DNA from: Nitrososphaerales archaeon
GTDB lineage: Archaea > Thermoproteota > Nitrososphaeria > Nitrososphaerales > Gagatemarchaeaceae
DNA length: 61,703 bases
Reading direction: 5' to 3'
Assembly (NCBI GenBank): GCA_014874415.1
Contig: JACWAI010000084.1
Span: forward strand, 1 to 61,703
Shown: one piece after another, positions 32,894 through 41,162 of the stretch
Numbering within the stretch: the stretch's first letter is position 1
Layout of the letters: the number at the start of each line of letters is the position of its first letter
Translations under genes and position numbers: made by a program
Notes under the pieces: generated by a model
Seen by the model: the letters and a program-made list of their open reading frames with translations, nothing else
Database searches by the model: none
What the model was told of the DNA's origin: nothing

Positions 32894-33730
32894 TCATACT
32901 CCGAAGGCCCTGAGTATCATCTCGACCGCGGTGACGGCTAGGACGAGCGCGAAGACCTTCCTGACCGTGGGGTTCCTGGCCCTCAGGAGGAGCCTGGTTC
33001 CGATGAAGGCGCCGATGAGGATTCCTATTGCCACTGGCGCCACTATGAAGGGGTCGACGTCTCCCCTGGCGAAATAGATCCCGGCGCTGGCGGCAGCGGT
33101 GACGCCGATCATGAAGTTCGAGGTTGTCGTCGAGACCTTCATGGGGAGTTTCATGGCGAGGTCCATGGACAGCACCTTGAAGGTCCCGCTCCCGATTCCG
33201 AGGAGACCAGAAATCAGGCCGGCGGCGAACATGCCGACGAGACCGCGCTTGGGACCGGTCGCGTTGTAATCAACGACCGTGCCGTCTGTTTCGGTGTATG
33301 AGCCGCGGAGGGACAGTCGCTTCGCCAGCCCTTGCAGCTCAGGCTTGGGGGGGATGTCCTCACCTAACTGCCTTACCAGGGGCAGCAGAGACACCAGAAG
33401 GATGCCCCCGAAGACGAGCTCCAGGAAGAAAGAGTTGGCGTAGGCGGCCACGGCAGCCCCAAAGATCGCCCCGGCCGTCGTCGCCAGCTCCAGGAACATG
33501 CCTATGCGAAGGTTGGTCATCTTGTCCTTGACGTAGGTCGCAGCCGCTCCGCTCGAAGTCGCGATGACAGAGACGATGCTCGCACCGATTGCCAGGTGGA
33601 TGTCCACCCCGAGCAGGATTGTCAGGATGGGGATGATTATCACACCACCTCCCAGGCCAACTATGGAACCTAGCGCCCCGGCCAGAATCGAAGTGAAGAA
33701 GAGGACTAGGAGGAATTCGCTGCCAAGCAT
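32894..33730 (-). CDS. TauE/SafE-family sulfite exporter
   Basis: This 278-residue protein has two TauE/SafE halves (GSIVGLGGGVIIIPILTILLG and GMFAAGLISGLLGIGSGTFKVL), eight predicted helices, and a short soluble loop between the halves. It is followed by DUF1634 in the same operon. It lies next to the sulfur-oxidation genes, which supports sulfite as its cargo: the Hdr-like system makes sulfite in the cytoplasm. An A-box-like GGGATAAGC lies just upstream of ATG 33730. Confidence 0.85.
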   Translation of the reverse strand: MLGSEFLLVLFFTSILAGALGSIVGLGGGVIIIPILTILLGVDIHLAIGASIVSVIATSSGAAATYVKDKMTNLRIGMFLELATTAGAIFGAAVAAYANSFFLELVFGGILLVSLLPLVRQLGEDIPPKPELQGLAKRLSLRGSYTETDGTVVDYNATGPKRGLVGMFAAGLISGLLGIGSGTFKVLSMDLAMKLPMKVSTTTSNFMIGVTAAASAGIYFARGDVDPFIVAPVAIGILIGAFIGTRLLLRARNPTVRKVFALVLAVTAVEMILRAFGV

Positions 33731-33836
33731 GAAGCTTATCCCAACCCTGATGCCGGAGAACGTTGATCAGAGCGTCGAGGGGAGACGACCGACCCTCTCC
33801 CTCTCTTGCATGCAAAATGTGTGAACGTGGAGATGA

Positions 33837-34193
33837 TCAACCCTGTTCGTGAATCATCCTTTGTAGCTGGTCGACGAGAAGAGTAAGCCGTTCGTCTGCC
33901 TGGGCGCTCTGGTCGGTCGAATGGAAGAGTTTCGCGTCCACCACCACACCTACCTCCCCAACCTGAGTTGCCTTGAGCCAGGCCGTCAGCCCTTCCCCGA
34001 AGGGAGCGATGGCCGTGTACACCGCCATCCCTCCGATCTCCTCTAGGGCGTCCTCCACCTGTCCGCCTTGGGCTGCGAGGATAGATTTCACCTGAGGGAT
34101 CACGCCCTGAAGATCCACTCCTTCAAAGTGCCTCACGACCCCGACGTGGTCGAGGGTGAAGAAGCGCTCTTCCGCGCGTGCTGCGAAGGTCAT
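33837..34193 (-). CDS. Unknown 118-residue protein ending the hdr operon
   Basis: With ATG 34193 the protein has 118 residues, starting TFAARAEERFFTLDHVGVV. It has no Cys, no membrane helix and mixed alpha/beta prediction. It has no recognisable motif. The gap to the membrane-anchor gene is only 7 bases, so it is the last gene of the leftward Hdr-like operon. The longer frame to 34328 antisenses nothing useful and was not used. Possibly a small accessory subunit of the complex. Confidence 0.6.
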   Translation of the reverse strand: MTFAARAEERFFTLDHVGVVRHFEGVDLQGVIPQVKSILAAQGGQVEDALEEIGGMAVYTAIAPFGEGLTAWLKATQVGEVGVVVDAKLFHSTDQSAQADERLTLLVDQLQRMIHEQG

Positions 34194-34200
34194 CGCTTTG

Positions 34201-35040
34201 TCATCTGAATTGGGCGCTGAGCCTTGAGTAGACAACCCATGACGGCCTCCATACGGCGTGGACGAACTTCGTCCAGGGAGCGGCGACAAGCAGCAGTGAG
34301 ATGAAAGCAAGGTGAACCGGATAGGCAACCCAAGTTCCCGTCAGATTTGACGTGTCGGCGAAGGCCTGCACCATGAAACCGGTGAGCGCTGTGCCGTAGA
34401 TCGAAACCAGGAACGCCCAGTCTCCAGCCCTGCTCGCGGACCTCACGTCGGTGTGCACCAGCCTGCGCGTGATGGAAATAGTCAGTCCGGCTATGAGTAT
34501 GATGCCTGTGGCATTGCCGAGCAGACGGATCGGACTCGTTATGAGTAACGGGGTGGCCGCGGAGTTGAAAATCGCGTCGAGCGTGGTAGTGACGGCGAGT
34601 CCGATGAACCCCCACATGGTGAGGAAATGGCTCAGCCACTGCTGGAAGTCCTCACATTCGCCCATCTTCCCGAGGAGGAGGACGTCCTTGAACACCACAG
34701 AGAGCACCTTCCCCCAGCCTTTCGATTCGTTCTTGCTCGCGTCGACCTCGTCGGAGTTGTTGCCCACCGCGTGCAGGATTTCCTGGATGAGGAGTGGGAT
34801 GCTCTTGTTCCGCGTCCTGAAGATGACGCCGACCGCCACCACCGCGGCCGCGGCCAGACCCGAGTAGTCGATTATCGTCTTGTTGAGTACGACGTTCCTG
34901 TTCACCTGGGTCGTCGCCCCGGTGGCGATGGAGTTGAGGTTGACGAAGTAGAGCTGGACCCATACGTATAGGAGGATAGCGACTGAAACGATGGTCACGA
35001 CCCATGGGAGCGCGCTCCGGGAGGGGGTACCGGCCGTCAG
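34201..35040 (-). CDS. Membrane anchor (QmoC/HdrE-like cytochrome b-type) of the Hdr-like complex, CTG start
   Basis: From the CTG at 35040-35038 the protein has 279 residues. The CTG overlaps the stop of the preceding HdrC-like gene as CTGA and gives TAGTPSRSALPWVVTIVSVA, a normal first helix after a basic head. No ATG, GTG or TTG exists upstream of GTG 34998, which would cut the helix. Five to six helices follow, with His pairs (LSHFLTMWGF, VHLAFISLL) able to hold heme. It resembles the membrane part of QmoC, here a separate gene. Confidence 0.75.
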   Translation of the reverse strand: MTAGTPSRSALPWVVTIVSVAILLYVWVQLYFVNLNSIATGATTQVNRNVVLNKTIIDYSGLAAAAVVAVGVIFRTRNKSIPLLIQEILHAVGNNSDEVDASKNESKGWGKVLSVVFKDVLLLGKMGECEDFQQWLSHFLTMWGFIGLAVTTTLDAIFNSAATPLLITSPIRLLGNATGIILIAGLTISITRRLVHTDVRSASRAGDWAFLVSIYGTALTGFMVQAFADTSNLTGTWVAYPVHLAFISLLLVAAPWTKFVHAVWRPSWVVYSRLSAQFR

Positions 35041-35390
35041 CCGCGCCCCTTCCTGATCATGGTCCCTATCGCCTCCATCACACCGCTGGGGTCGACCCCC
35101 TTGGGGCAGACCTCAGTGCAGCGGCCGCAGCTGGTGCAGAGGTAGATGCTGTCCTTCATCTTCTTCACCTCCTGCTCGTAGCCCATCTTCGCGGCGTAGA
35201 TGAAATAGCGGGGGTTGAACGCCGGGTTCTTCTCAGCTACGGGGCACGCGGCGGTGCAGTTCCCGCACTGCCAGCACTTCCCGATGTTGTTCCCCTTGGG
35301 GTGCTCCTTCACCATCTCCAGGAGAGAGTGGTCGAAGTCGCCTATGGTGCGGGGGAGAACGATGAGGCCCCAGCGGCCCGACATGTCCAC
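35037..35390 (-). CDS. Short HdrC-like iron-sulfur protein (QmoC N-terminal-like)
   Basis: From GTG 35390 the protein has 117 residues with two [4Fe-4S] motifs: Cys39, 42, 45, 49 (CWQCGNCTAACP) and Cys85, 88, 91, 95 (CTSCGRCTEVCP), the HdrC/QmoC ferredoxin domain. The frame upstream to 35513 is open and looks coding (KGKFIIERRYIDDDRIIEPE) but holds no ATG, GTG or TTG, so the real start may be further up and non-standard, or the 5' end is disturbed. It is followed by the membrane anchor: together they equal a split QmoC. Confidence 0.8.
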   Translation of the reverse strand: MDMSGRWGLIVLPRTIGDFDHSLLEMVKEHPKGNNIGKCWQCGNCTAACPVAEKNPAFNPRYFIYAAKMGYEQEVKKMKDSIYLCTSCGRCTEVCPKGVDPSGVMEAIGTMIRKGRG

Positions 35391-35508
35391 CCCGCCTGAT
35401 TCGAGCTTCTCAGGCTCGATGATGCGGTCGTCGTCGATGTACCGCCTTTCGATTATGAACTTCCCTTTCTCGTCCTTCTTCTTGGGTCTCTCTTCCTCCG
35501 GCGAGAAG

Positions 35509-36567
35509 CTACACCTCTAGTTTCGGCGCGAGCCTTCTTCCGAACTTGACTGCGGCCATGGCAGCGGCGGAACCCTCTGCCAGCGACTCTTCGATGGACA
35601 TGGGGGTCACGCAGCACCCTGCGAGGAAGATCCCCTCCTTCGTCGACTCCGTGTGGATGTTCGGGTGCATCGGCGCGAGGAAGCCGTTCTCGTTCAACTG
35701 CAAGCCCAGGGTGCCTGCGATCTTTTTGGTACCGGGGCCAGGCTCGATGCCCACGGCGAGGACGACCATGTCGAAGAGCACCTCGAAGGGACCGCGCACC
35801 AGCGTGTCCTCCCCCTTGACCAGGAGCTTCTCGCCTGTGAAGTAGACCTCGGCGACCCTTCCCCGGATGTAGTTGATTCCGTACTTCTCCATGCTGTCCC
35901 AGTAGAGCTTCTCCCACTGGCCTGTGGTCCTGATGTCCATGTAGATCATGTAGAGTTGGACGTCCTTGATCAGCTCCTTCATCTCGATGGCCTGCTTGAT
36001 GCTGACCCCGCAGCAGACTGTGCAGCACCAGGGGTTGGTCGCCTTGTCGCGAGAGCCGACGCAGAATATGAAGGCGACGCGCTTGGGGACCTTCCCGTCG
36101 TGCCCCACCACCCTCCCCTCCTTCAGCATGCCCTCGAGCTCGTTGATGCCGATGACGTTTGGCGCCCTGCCGTAGCTGTACCGCGGGTCCACGCGTGCGT
36201 CGAAGTGCTCGAAGCCCGTCGCCACGATTATTGACGAAGCCCGCTTCTCGACGAATGCGCCGCCGTCGTTGCGCCCTATCACCACCCGGAAGTTCCCCGG
36301 GGGGCCGTCGCAGACGTCGACAAAGGCGTCCTTGTGGACTGCTATCAGCGGGTTCGATCCGACGGATGAAAGCAGAGGGCCCATGACCTCCTCGGCCGGC
36401 CTGAGCTCGGGTGCGAGCAGCTTGTACTTCCAGCGAATGGGGGCCCCGCCCAGTTCGTTCCTCTTCTCAACGAGAATCACCTTGGTGCCGAACTCCGCCA
36501 GGTCGACGGCTGCCCTGAGCCCCGACGGGCCGGCGCCGACGACGAGGACTGGAAGGTCTTCAGCCAC
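35509..36567 (-). CDS. HdrA-like FAD/iron-sulfur subunit
   Basis: From GTG 36567 (MAEDLPVLVVGAGPSGLRAA) the protein has 352 residues. It has the FAD-binding fold, EKRNELGGAP, and the Cys cluster FIFCVGSRDK...CCTVCCGVSIKQA, a HdrA-type [4Fe-4S] site. The short length without extra ferredoxin domains fits sHdrA/QmoA-like proteins rather than methanogen HdrA. The GTG is 3 bases after the HdrB stop. It is the electron-entry or bifurcation subunit of the complex. Confidence 0.88.
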   Translation of the reverse strand: MAEDLPVLVVGAGPSGLRAAVDLAEFGTKVILVEKRNELGGAPIRWKYKLLAPELRPAEEVMGPLLSSVGSNPLIAVHKDAFVDVCDGPPGNFRVVIGRNDGGAFVEKRASSIIVATGFEHFDARVDPRYSYGRAPNVIGINELEGMLKEGRVVGHDGKVPKRVAFIFCVGSRDKATNPWCCTVCCGVSIKQAIEMKELIKDVQLYMIYMDIRTTGQWEKLYWDSMEKYGINYIRGRVAEVYFTGEKLLVKGEDTLVRGPFEVLFDMVVLAVGIEPGPGTKKIAGTLGLQLNENGFLAPMHPNIHTESTKEGIFLAGCCVTPMSIEESLAEGSAAAMAAVKFGRRLAPKLEV

Positions 36568-36569
36568 GA

Positions 36570-37862
36570 CTACGTTCCCCCTTCCGGCACTCTCACCCTG
36601 GGCTGAAGCCTGCGCTTCGGCGGGGTGATGTAGACTGGCTTCATCCCCTCCTTGAGTTTCTGCACGTAGTCCTTGTACTCGGTCTCGGCAGTCTGCCAGT
36701 CGATTCCCATCTTGTCTAGGAGGCCCTTCCATTCCGCCAGGTGCCAGTGGAGCTGGCAGATCTTGAAGGGGTGGGCGCCCATGGCAAGGGCTGCGAATTG
36801 GGCGTCGGAGAGGACCGGCACAGTCTCCTTGTATCCGTGGGCCAGGGTCACGACCTGGCTCTTGTCAAGGGTAGTCACGCATCCGGTGTCGTGGACTAAG
36901 AGGACGTCGGCTTTGGTCTCCCTGACTATAGGCTGTATCTTCCTGAAGTAAGCGAAGGACCTACTGATCTCCCTCTCGGTGAGGATGTGCCTGAAGCCGA
37001 AGCCGCAGCAGTCGGACCAGGTGCTGTACTCCTTGACGTCGACTCCCAGGGCCATGGCGACGCTCGTCGTGGGTGCAGGCCGCATTCCCCCCATGATGGT
37101 TGAATCGTAGGTGAAGTCCTCGGCCATCAGCTTGTAGGTGTGGCATGCGGCGTGGACGGCAGCTTTAATGTTGGAGACATCGATCTTCTTCTTCTCCGCG
37201 ATGTCGTTCCTCTTGACGTGCATCCATTCGCTGTAGTGGACGAGCTCCTCAGGCAGGACGAGGTCCCTGTCTATCTTCTTCAGAATCGCCTTGACCTGGT
37301 CCCGAACTTCCCTGCTCATGACCATCAGATACCGAACTTCCTTGTAGTCCCCGTAGCTGGTACCACAGTGGATCAGCGGGTAGGCGTTCTTCTCGTAGGC
37401 GGCGTGCATGTTCCTGGCGAAGACCGCCGAGAGGGCCACCGGGTTTGAGGTGCCTGAGCCGTAGTAGTTCCAGGCTGTGCACGACGTCTGGTTGGTGTCG
37501 TCGACGTATGGAATCTTGAGTTCGGCCATTATCCAGTAGAGGGCCGAGATGTACCCTGGGATGTGCCCGCACTGGCCGCAGGACTTGTGCTGCCACAGCT
37601 CTACTGTTGGAATCTTCTTGTCCCTCCCGCTGAGCGTCTTGACCGTCGCCGGCTCGTATTCATCCCCTGCATGATGGACCATGATGTCGCCGGACCGCTC
37701 GAGATCCTTCATCTTCTGGAGCATCAGGAGGTAATCCTCCACCTTGCCGTAGGCAAGCGTGGCCTTCCTGTCCATGGAGAGCTTCTCGAGGTACTTCAGG
37801 TCCACGGTCTTGACCTCGGCATCTTCGCCCTTGCCCAGGTTCAGGATCTGACTGTCTGACAA
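36570..37862 (-). CDS. HdrB-like subunit with CCG domains
   Basis: This 430-residue protein has Cys-rich catalytic-type motifs: SCGQCGHIPGY, TSCTAWNYYG, HAACHTYKLM and SDCCGFGFRH, then HDTGCVTTL. The last three are the CCG-domain ligands that bind the non-cubane 4Fe-4S cluster in HdrB. It is longer than methanogen HdrB (about 290) and fits the long HdrB2 type of the sulfur-oxidising complex. It abuts the HdrC gene end (stop at 37863, start 37862) in one operon. Confidence 0.88.
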   Translation of the reverse strand: MSDSQILNLGKGEDAEVKTVDLKYLEKLSMDRKATLAYGKVEDYLLMLQKMKDLERSGDIMVHHAGDEYEPATVKTLSGRDKKIPTVELWQHKSCGQCGHIPGYISALYWIMAELKIPYVDDTNQTSCTAWNYYGSGTSNPVALSAVFARNMHAAYEKNAYPLIHCGTSYGDYKEVRYLMVMSREVRDQVKAILKKIDRDLVLPEELVHYSEWMHVKRNDIAEKKKIDVSNIKAAVHAACHTYKLMAEDFTYDSTIMGGMRPAPTTSVAMALGVDVKEYSTWSDCCGFGFRHILTEREISRSFAYFRKIQPIVRETKADVLLVHDTGCVTTLDKSQVVTLAHGYKETVPVLSDAQFAALAMGAHPFKICQLHWHLAEWKGLLDKMGIDWQTAETEYKDYVQKLKEGMKPVYITPPKRRLQPRVRVPEGGT

Positions 37863-38639
37863 CTACTTCTGCACCCCCAGCTCTTCGCCGGCCTCCTCTA
37901 CCATCTCGGCCACGTCCTTGAGCGTCTGCTTCACCATGTCGGTGACGCCCGACTCTTTCTCAATCGTGATAAGCTCCTGCATTGTCCTCTCGGGGACGTC
38001 CCAGCTCTTGTCGATGACCCCCGCCAGGGTCTCGACAGGGACAGCCGCTCTTTCTTCCCTAAGGTGCTTTGCAAGGTCCGCCTTTCCTCCTCCCCAGTCC
38101 CTGAAGGGTGCGTTGGAGCTGTGCATGTCAGGGGTAATCTGGGTCCCAGTCGTCATCACCTTGTAGAGGATCTTGCTGTAAGGCTCGAGGGACCGCTTCG
38201 CGGAGCTGAGCCCGTGCTTGACGGCACTTTCCTTGAGCATGGCCACGAGCCCTCCGGGATTGTTCTTCGCCGGGCACACCTCCCAGCAGGAATAGCACTG
38301 GAAGCACGACCAGATGTATTGGTCCATCATCTGGTAGAGAAGCTCGGGCTCGTCCTTGGCGTGCATCACCTTCTGGACCACGATCCTAGGGGCGAAGTCT
38401 ACGAGCTTGAACGGCGGGCAAACCGACGTGCAGTTCCCGCAGTTGATGCATGCGTGGTAGAAGTCTTCGTAGCGGGGGTCGGTCGTGACCTCTTCGACGA
38501 TCCTCTTCATGATCTTCCTGTCCCCGGTGCGCGCGTTCTCCGCCTCCCAGTGGAGGCCCGGGAGCCCGCTGTAGTGCCAGCCGTCCTCGTTCAGCTTACC
38601 AAGCCGTGATGCCACCTTCACGGTTTTGGTGACATACAT
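37863..38639 (-). CDS. HdrC-like iron-sulfur subunit, first gene of the operon
   Basis: This 258-residue protein has ferredoxin motifs Cys64, 67, 70, 74 (CINCGNCTSVCPP) and Cys112, 115, 118, 122 (CFQCYSCWEVCP), as in HdrC. It carries a ~130-residue helical tail. It transfers electrons between HdrB and HdrA. The ATG at 38639 lies 24-35 bases downstream of the TATATATA-rich promoter at 38663-38674, so it is likely leaderless. It heads the leftward operon C-B-A-C'-membrane-unknown. Confidence 0.88.
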   Translation of the reverse strand: MYVTKTVKVASRLGKLNEDGWHYSGLPGLHWEAENARTGDRKIMKRIVEEVTTDPRYEDFYHACINCGNCTSVCPPFKLVDFAPRIVVQKVMHAKDEPELLYQMMDQYIWSCFQCYSCWEVCPAKNNPGGLVAMLKESAVKHGLSSAKRSLEPYSKILYKVMTTGTQITPDMHSSNAPFRDWGGGKADLAKHLREERAAVPVETLAGVIDKSWDVPERTMQELITIEKESGVTDMVKQTLKDVAEMVEEAGEELGVQK

Positions 38640-38662
38640 TCAAGAATCATAATATCCGAAGT

Positions 38663-38674
38663 GATTATATATAG
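38663..38674. promoter_or_regulatory. AT-rich divergent promoter of the two sulfur operons
   Basis: GATTATATATAG lies between hdrC (start 38639) and dsrE (start 38735). On the minus strand it is at the right distance for a leaderless hdrC mRNA. For dsrE it would give a leader of about 35 bases. AATCA (38645) and TGATT (38662) around it form a short inverted repeat that could be an operator. Confidence 0.5.
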
Positions 38675-38734
38675 TTTGGGAGGTTCCCTTACTGATTAGG
38701 GATGTGACTTTCAACGGTCACTGGCTGACAGGAT

Positions 38735-39109
38735 TTGGCTGACAAAAAGTACCTTTTCGTCGTGAGCACGGGGATGGCAGAGCCGAAGAAGGCGTTTTCT
38801 CCATTCTACTACGCGAACGCCAGTGCGGCCATGGGGTTCGACACGACGATGTTCTTCCTCGCAGAGGGACCTTCCTTGATCAAGAAGGGGGTGGCGGAGA
38901 GCCTGAGGACCACCGGCGACGGGGAGCCACTGAGGAAGGTGATCGACATTTCCGTGCGCAGCGGGGTCAAGATGCTATGCTGCAGCACGGCAGCCAAGGT
39001 GATTTGGAAGATGAAAGACGACGATCTGATCGAAGGGGTCAGCTTTGCCGGGGCTGCGACCCTCCTGGAAATGACCGCGGACCCCGAAACTGTGGTGCTC
39101 TACTTCTGA
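38735..39109 (+). CDS. DsrE-family sulfur-transfer protein
   Basis: From TTG 38735 the 124-residue protein shows the DsrE fold: KYLFVVSTGM, AASAAMGFDTTMFFLAEGPSLIKKGV and the C-terminal Cys region SGVKMLCCSTA. The Cys pair in that loop is where DsrE3-type proteins carry persulfide sulfur. It starts the rightward operon and would donate or accept sulfane sulfur with TusA and the lipoate-binding protein. Confidence 0.82.
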   Translation: MADKKYLFVVSTGMAEPKKAFSPFYYANASAAMGFDTTMFFLAEGPSLIKKGVAESLRTTGDGEPLRKVIDISVRSGVKMLCCSTAAKVIWKMKDDDLIEGVSFAGAATLLEMTADPETVVLYF

Positions 39110-39122
39110 TTCCAAGGAGACC

Positions 39123-39563
39123 GTGAGCTTGCCCTACAGAGGGTGCAGAGTCCCCGAAGACCTGCTGTATGACGTGGGCTTCCATGTGTGGGCCAGGGTG
39201 GAAGGTCGGGTGGCCACTGTCGGGGCCACTGAACCCGCCCAGGCGTATGCGGGAGAAGTCATATTCATCAAAGCGAAGCCCGTCGGGACCAAAATCGAAC
39301 GAGGGGCAATCCTGGCGACCATTGAGAGCGCCAAGTTCATGGGGCCCATGAGGGCGCCCCTGACCGGGACCGTGGCCGAGGTCAACTCCGAGGTGATATC
39401 CAAGCCTTCCCTGATGAACAGCGACTCGTACGCAAACTGGGTTGTGAAGCTCACGGCGGAGAAGCTTGACGACGAGTTGAAACTCCTGATCCCGGGCAAA
39501 GAAGCGGCCGAAAAGTACAAGCCCATCATCGATGAATGGGGAGTCGACTGCGGAAAAACCTGA
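39123..39563 (+). CDS. Lipoate-binding GcvH-like protein (LbpA)
   Basis: The 146-residue protein is a GcvH fold: DLLYDVGFHVWARVEGRVATVG, then TIESAKFMGPMRAPLTGTV, with the likely lipoylated Lys71 in ESAK, and NSDSYANWVVKL at the end. No other glycine-cleavage gene is present, and the context (hdr, dsrE, tusA, lipoate ligase) matches LbpA of the sHdr pathway, where the lipoate carries sulfur during oxidation to sulfite. GTG 39123 starts 13 bases after dsrE; its 3' end overlaps the ligase gene by 28 bases. Confidence 0.87.
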   Translation: MSLPYRGCRVPEDLLYDVGFHVWARVEGRVATVGATEPAQAYAGEVIFIKAKPVGTKIERGAILATIESAKFMGPMRAPLTGTVAEVNSEVISKPSLMNSDSYANWVVKLTAEKLDDELKLLIPGKEAAEKYKPIIDEWGVDCGKT

Positions 39564-40252
39564 AAACACGACTGTTCGACGCTCAGTCACTCTTGTCCAG
39601 CAGGGAGGTGGTAGTCTTCTTCGACAAGGGCACGGACCCGACGGAAAACCTGGCGCGGGAGGAAAGAATCTTCGACCGCGTCGATGGTGGCTCCCTTCCC
39701 GAGCTAGTCCGCTTCTGGGTGAATTCCGAGTGCCTCGTCAGGGGAAGGGCAAAGAGCGCAAAGTACGGCTGGTATAACGAAGAGCTCGCGCAGCAGATGA
39801 AGGTCCCGGTCATAGAAAGGGAAACGGGAGGCGGGGTGGTCTACCACGACGAAGGCAACCTGAACTGGAGTTTCTTCCTGAAGACTTCAGGGGCGTTCAT
39901 GTCGCCGACTGCGGCCTTCGATCTGGGTTCGAAATATGTGATAAGGGCTCTCGAGAGCCTCGGCGTCAAGGCCAGGTTCTCCCCGCCGAACAGAATCGAC
40001 GTCCTGAGCCGCAAGGTCTCAGGGATGGCCGCCAGGTCCACGGTCCGCACATTGTTGGTTCATGGGACGCTACTCTTGCACTCCGACCTGCAGAAGCTGA
40101 ACCTCCTATGCATCCCACCAGCCGGCTGCCCCCCGGTTTCAAACATTAGCGAGTGGAGGAGGGATATCGATACGGCGGGTGTGGTACGAGCTGTCGTGGA
40201 GGTCCTCGAAGATTCTGGGTTCCAGGTCAGAATGAAGGACTCGGTCGAATGA
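39536..40252 (+). CDS. Lipoate-protein ligase-like enzyme (BPL/LplA/LipB family)
   Basis: The 238-residue protein has the family signature ERETGGGVVYHDEGNLNWSF (RxxGGGxxxHD) and GMAARSTVRTLLVHGTLLL with the catalytic region. It should attach lipoate or octanoate to Lys71 of the LbpA protein directly upstream. The 28-base overlap of the two genes implies coupled translation and a dedicated pair. ATG 39536 is the annotated start; one further in at about 39566 is possible but would shorten the N-terminus. Confidence 0.83.
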   Translation: MGSRLRKNLKTRLFDAQSLLSSREVVVFFDKGTDPTENLAREERIFDRVDGGSLPELVRFWVNSECLVRGRAKSAKYGWYNEELAQQMKVPVIERETGGGVVYHDEGNLNWSFFLKTSGAFMSPTAAFDLGSKYVIRALESLGVKARFSPPNRIDVLSRKVSGMAARSTVRTLLVHGTLLLHSDLQKLNLLCIPPAGCPPVSNISEWRRDIDTAGVVRAVVEVLEDSGFQVRMKDSVE

Positions 40253-40344
40253 GGAATCTTCTGCGGGAGAGGAGCAAAATCGGCTCGGAAGACCTTCGCC
40301 TGTGTGCGATTCACACCGGTTCTAAGGTTTAAATATTCGACTAT

Positions 40345-40358
40345 CCTAATATGTTAGG
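40345..40358. promoter_or_regulatory. Inverted repeat at the tusA transcription/start region
   Basis: CCTAA-TATG-TTAGG is a perfect 5+4+5 inverted repeat overlapping the possible ATG at 40351. An AT-rich TTTAAATATT A-box sits at 40328-40337. The repeat would lie at the likely transcription start, a good place for a repressor, perhaps the ArsR-type protein at 41205. Confidence 0.45.
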
Positions 40359-40620
40359 GACGAGTTTGGCGACAACCGATGCCAAGCCGGCGATGGTTCT
40401 TGATACGAAAGGACTTCTATGCCCCGCTCCGGTAGTGAAGACGAGCCAGGCTGTCAAACAGATTCAGGTCGGGGATGTCCTGCAGGTTCTGGCCACCGAC
40501 CCTGGTTCGAAGCCGGATCTCACTTCTTGGAGCAGGATGACGGGCAACGAACTCTTGAGCGTCACAGAGGATGGAGGTTCTCCGAAGGTGTACACGTTTC
40601 TCATAAGGAGGATGAAGTAG
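40351..40620 (+). CDS. tusA: TusA-family sulfur carrier
   Basis: The 89-residue frame from ATG 40351 contains LDTKGLLCPAPVVKTSQAVK with the CPxP motif (Cys24-Pro27). VGDVLQVLATDPGSKPDLTSW follows, the TusA fold and length. TusA carries persulfide sulfur to the Hdr-like system. TTG 40366 (MATTDAKPAM) is an equally good start, since ATG 40351 sits inside the inverted repeat. Downstream dsrE-like starts 5 bases after the stop. Confidence 0.88.
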   Translation: MLGTSLATTDAKPAMVLDTKGLLCPAPVVKTSQAVKQIQVGDVLQVLATDPGSKPDLTSWSRMTGNELLSVTEDGGSPKVYTFLIRRMK

Positions 40621-40624
40621 CAAG

Positions 40625-41131
40625 TTGACCCTGACGACGCAACAGTCGAAGGAAGCGGAAATCGGGAAAAAGGCCAACCATCTGGTCCTGGTAGTGACCA
40701 ACGACACCATAGACAAGGTCTACCCGCCGATGATCCTCGCGACCACGGGCGCGGCGTCGGGGATGGACGTCGACATCTACTTCACTTTCTGGGGACTGAA
40801 GCTGCTCGACAAGAAAGGCCAGACCCAGACGAAGATAGCGTCCGTGGGCAACCCCGCCCTCCCGATGCCTAACATCATGGGGATGCTTCCGGGGATGACC
40901 GCCATGGCCACGAAGATGATGAAGGGCAAGATCAAGAAGTACTGGCCGACGATTCCTGAGATGATGCAACAGGCCAAGGACATGGGAGTAAGGTTCCACG
41001 CCTGCTCCCCGACCATGGGGCTCATGGGGATGACAGACAAGGACCTGATACCGCTCACCGATTCAATCTGCGGCGCGTCGACCTTCCTCGACTGGGCGAC
41101 CGACCCGAACTCGGTTACCATATTCACCTAG
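40625..41131 (+). CDS. DsrE/DsrF-like (DrsE_2) sulfur-transfer protein
   Basis: From TTG 40625 the 168-residue protein has HLVLVVTNDTIDKVYPPMILATTGAASGMDVDIYFTFWGL and a C-terminal FHACSPTMGLMG and DSICGASTFL (each stretch cited only by its core). The two Cys are at the positions used by DsrE-type proteins for persulfide. The mid-part is Met-rich. It is a second, longer DsrE-type partner to 38735, next to tusA. Confidence 0.8.
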   Translation: MTLTTQQSKEAEIGKKANHLVLVVTNDTIDKVYPPMILATTGAASGMDVDIYFTFWGLKLLDKKGQTQTKIASVGNPALPMPNIMGMLPGMTAMATKMMKGKIKKYWPTIPEMMQQAKDMGVRFHACSPTMGLMGMTDKDLIPLTDSICGASTFLDWATDPNSVTIFT

Positions 41132-41162
41132 GCACAAGTCGTTTCGAGCTCGGCGCCGGCTT

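Noticed and set aside
36159-36386. Short frames antisense to the hdrA gene
   Set aside because: Arg/Pro/Ala-rich shadows without motif.
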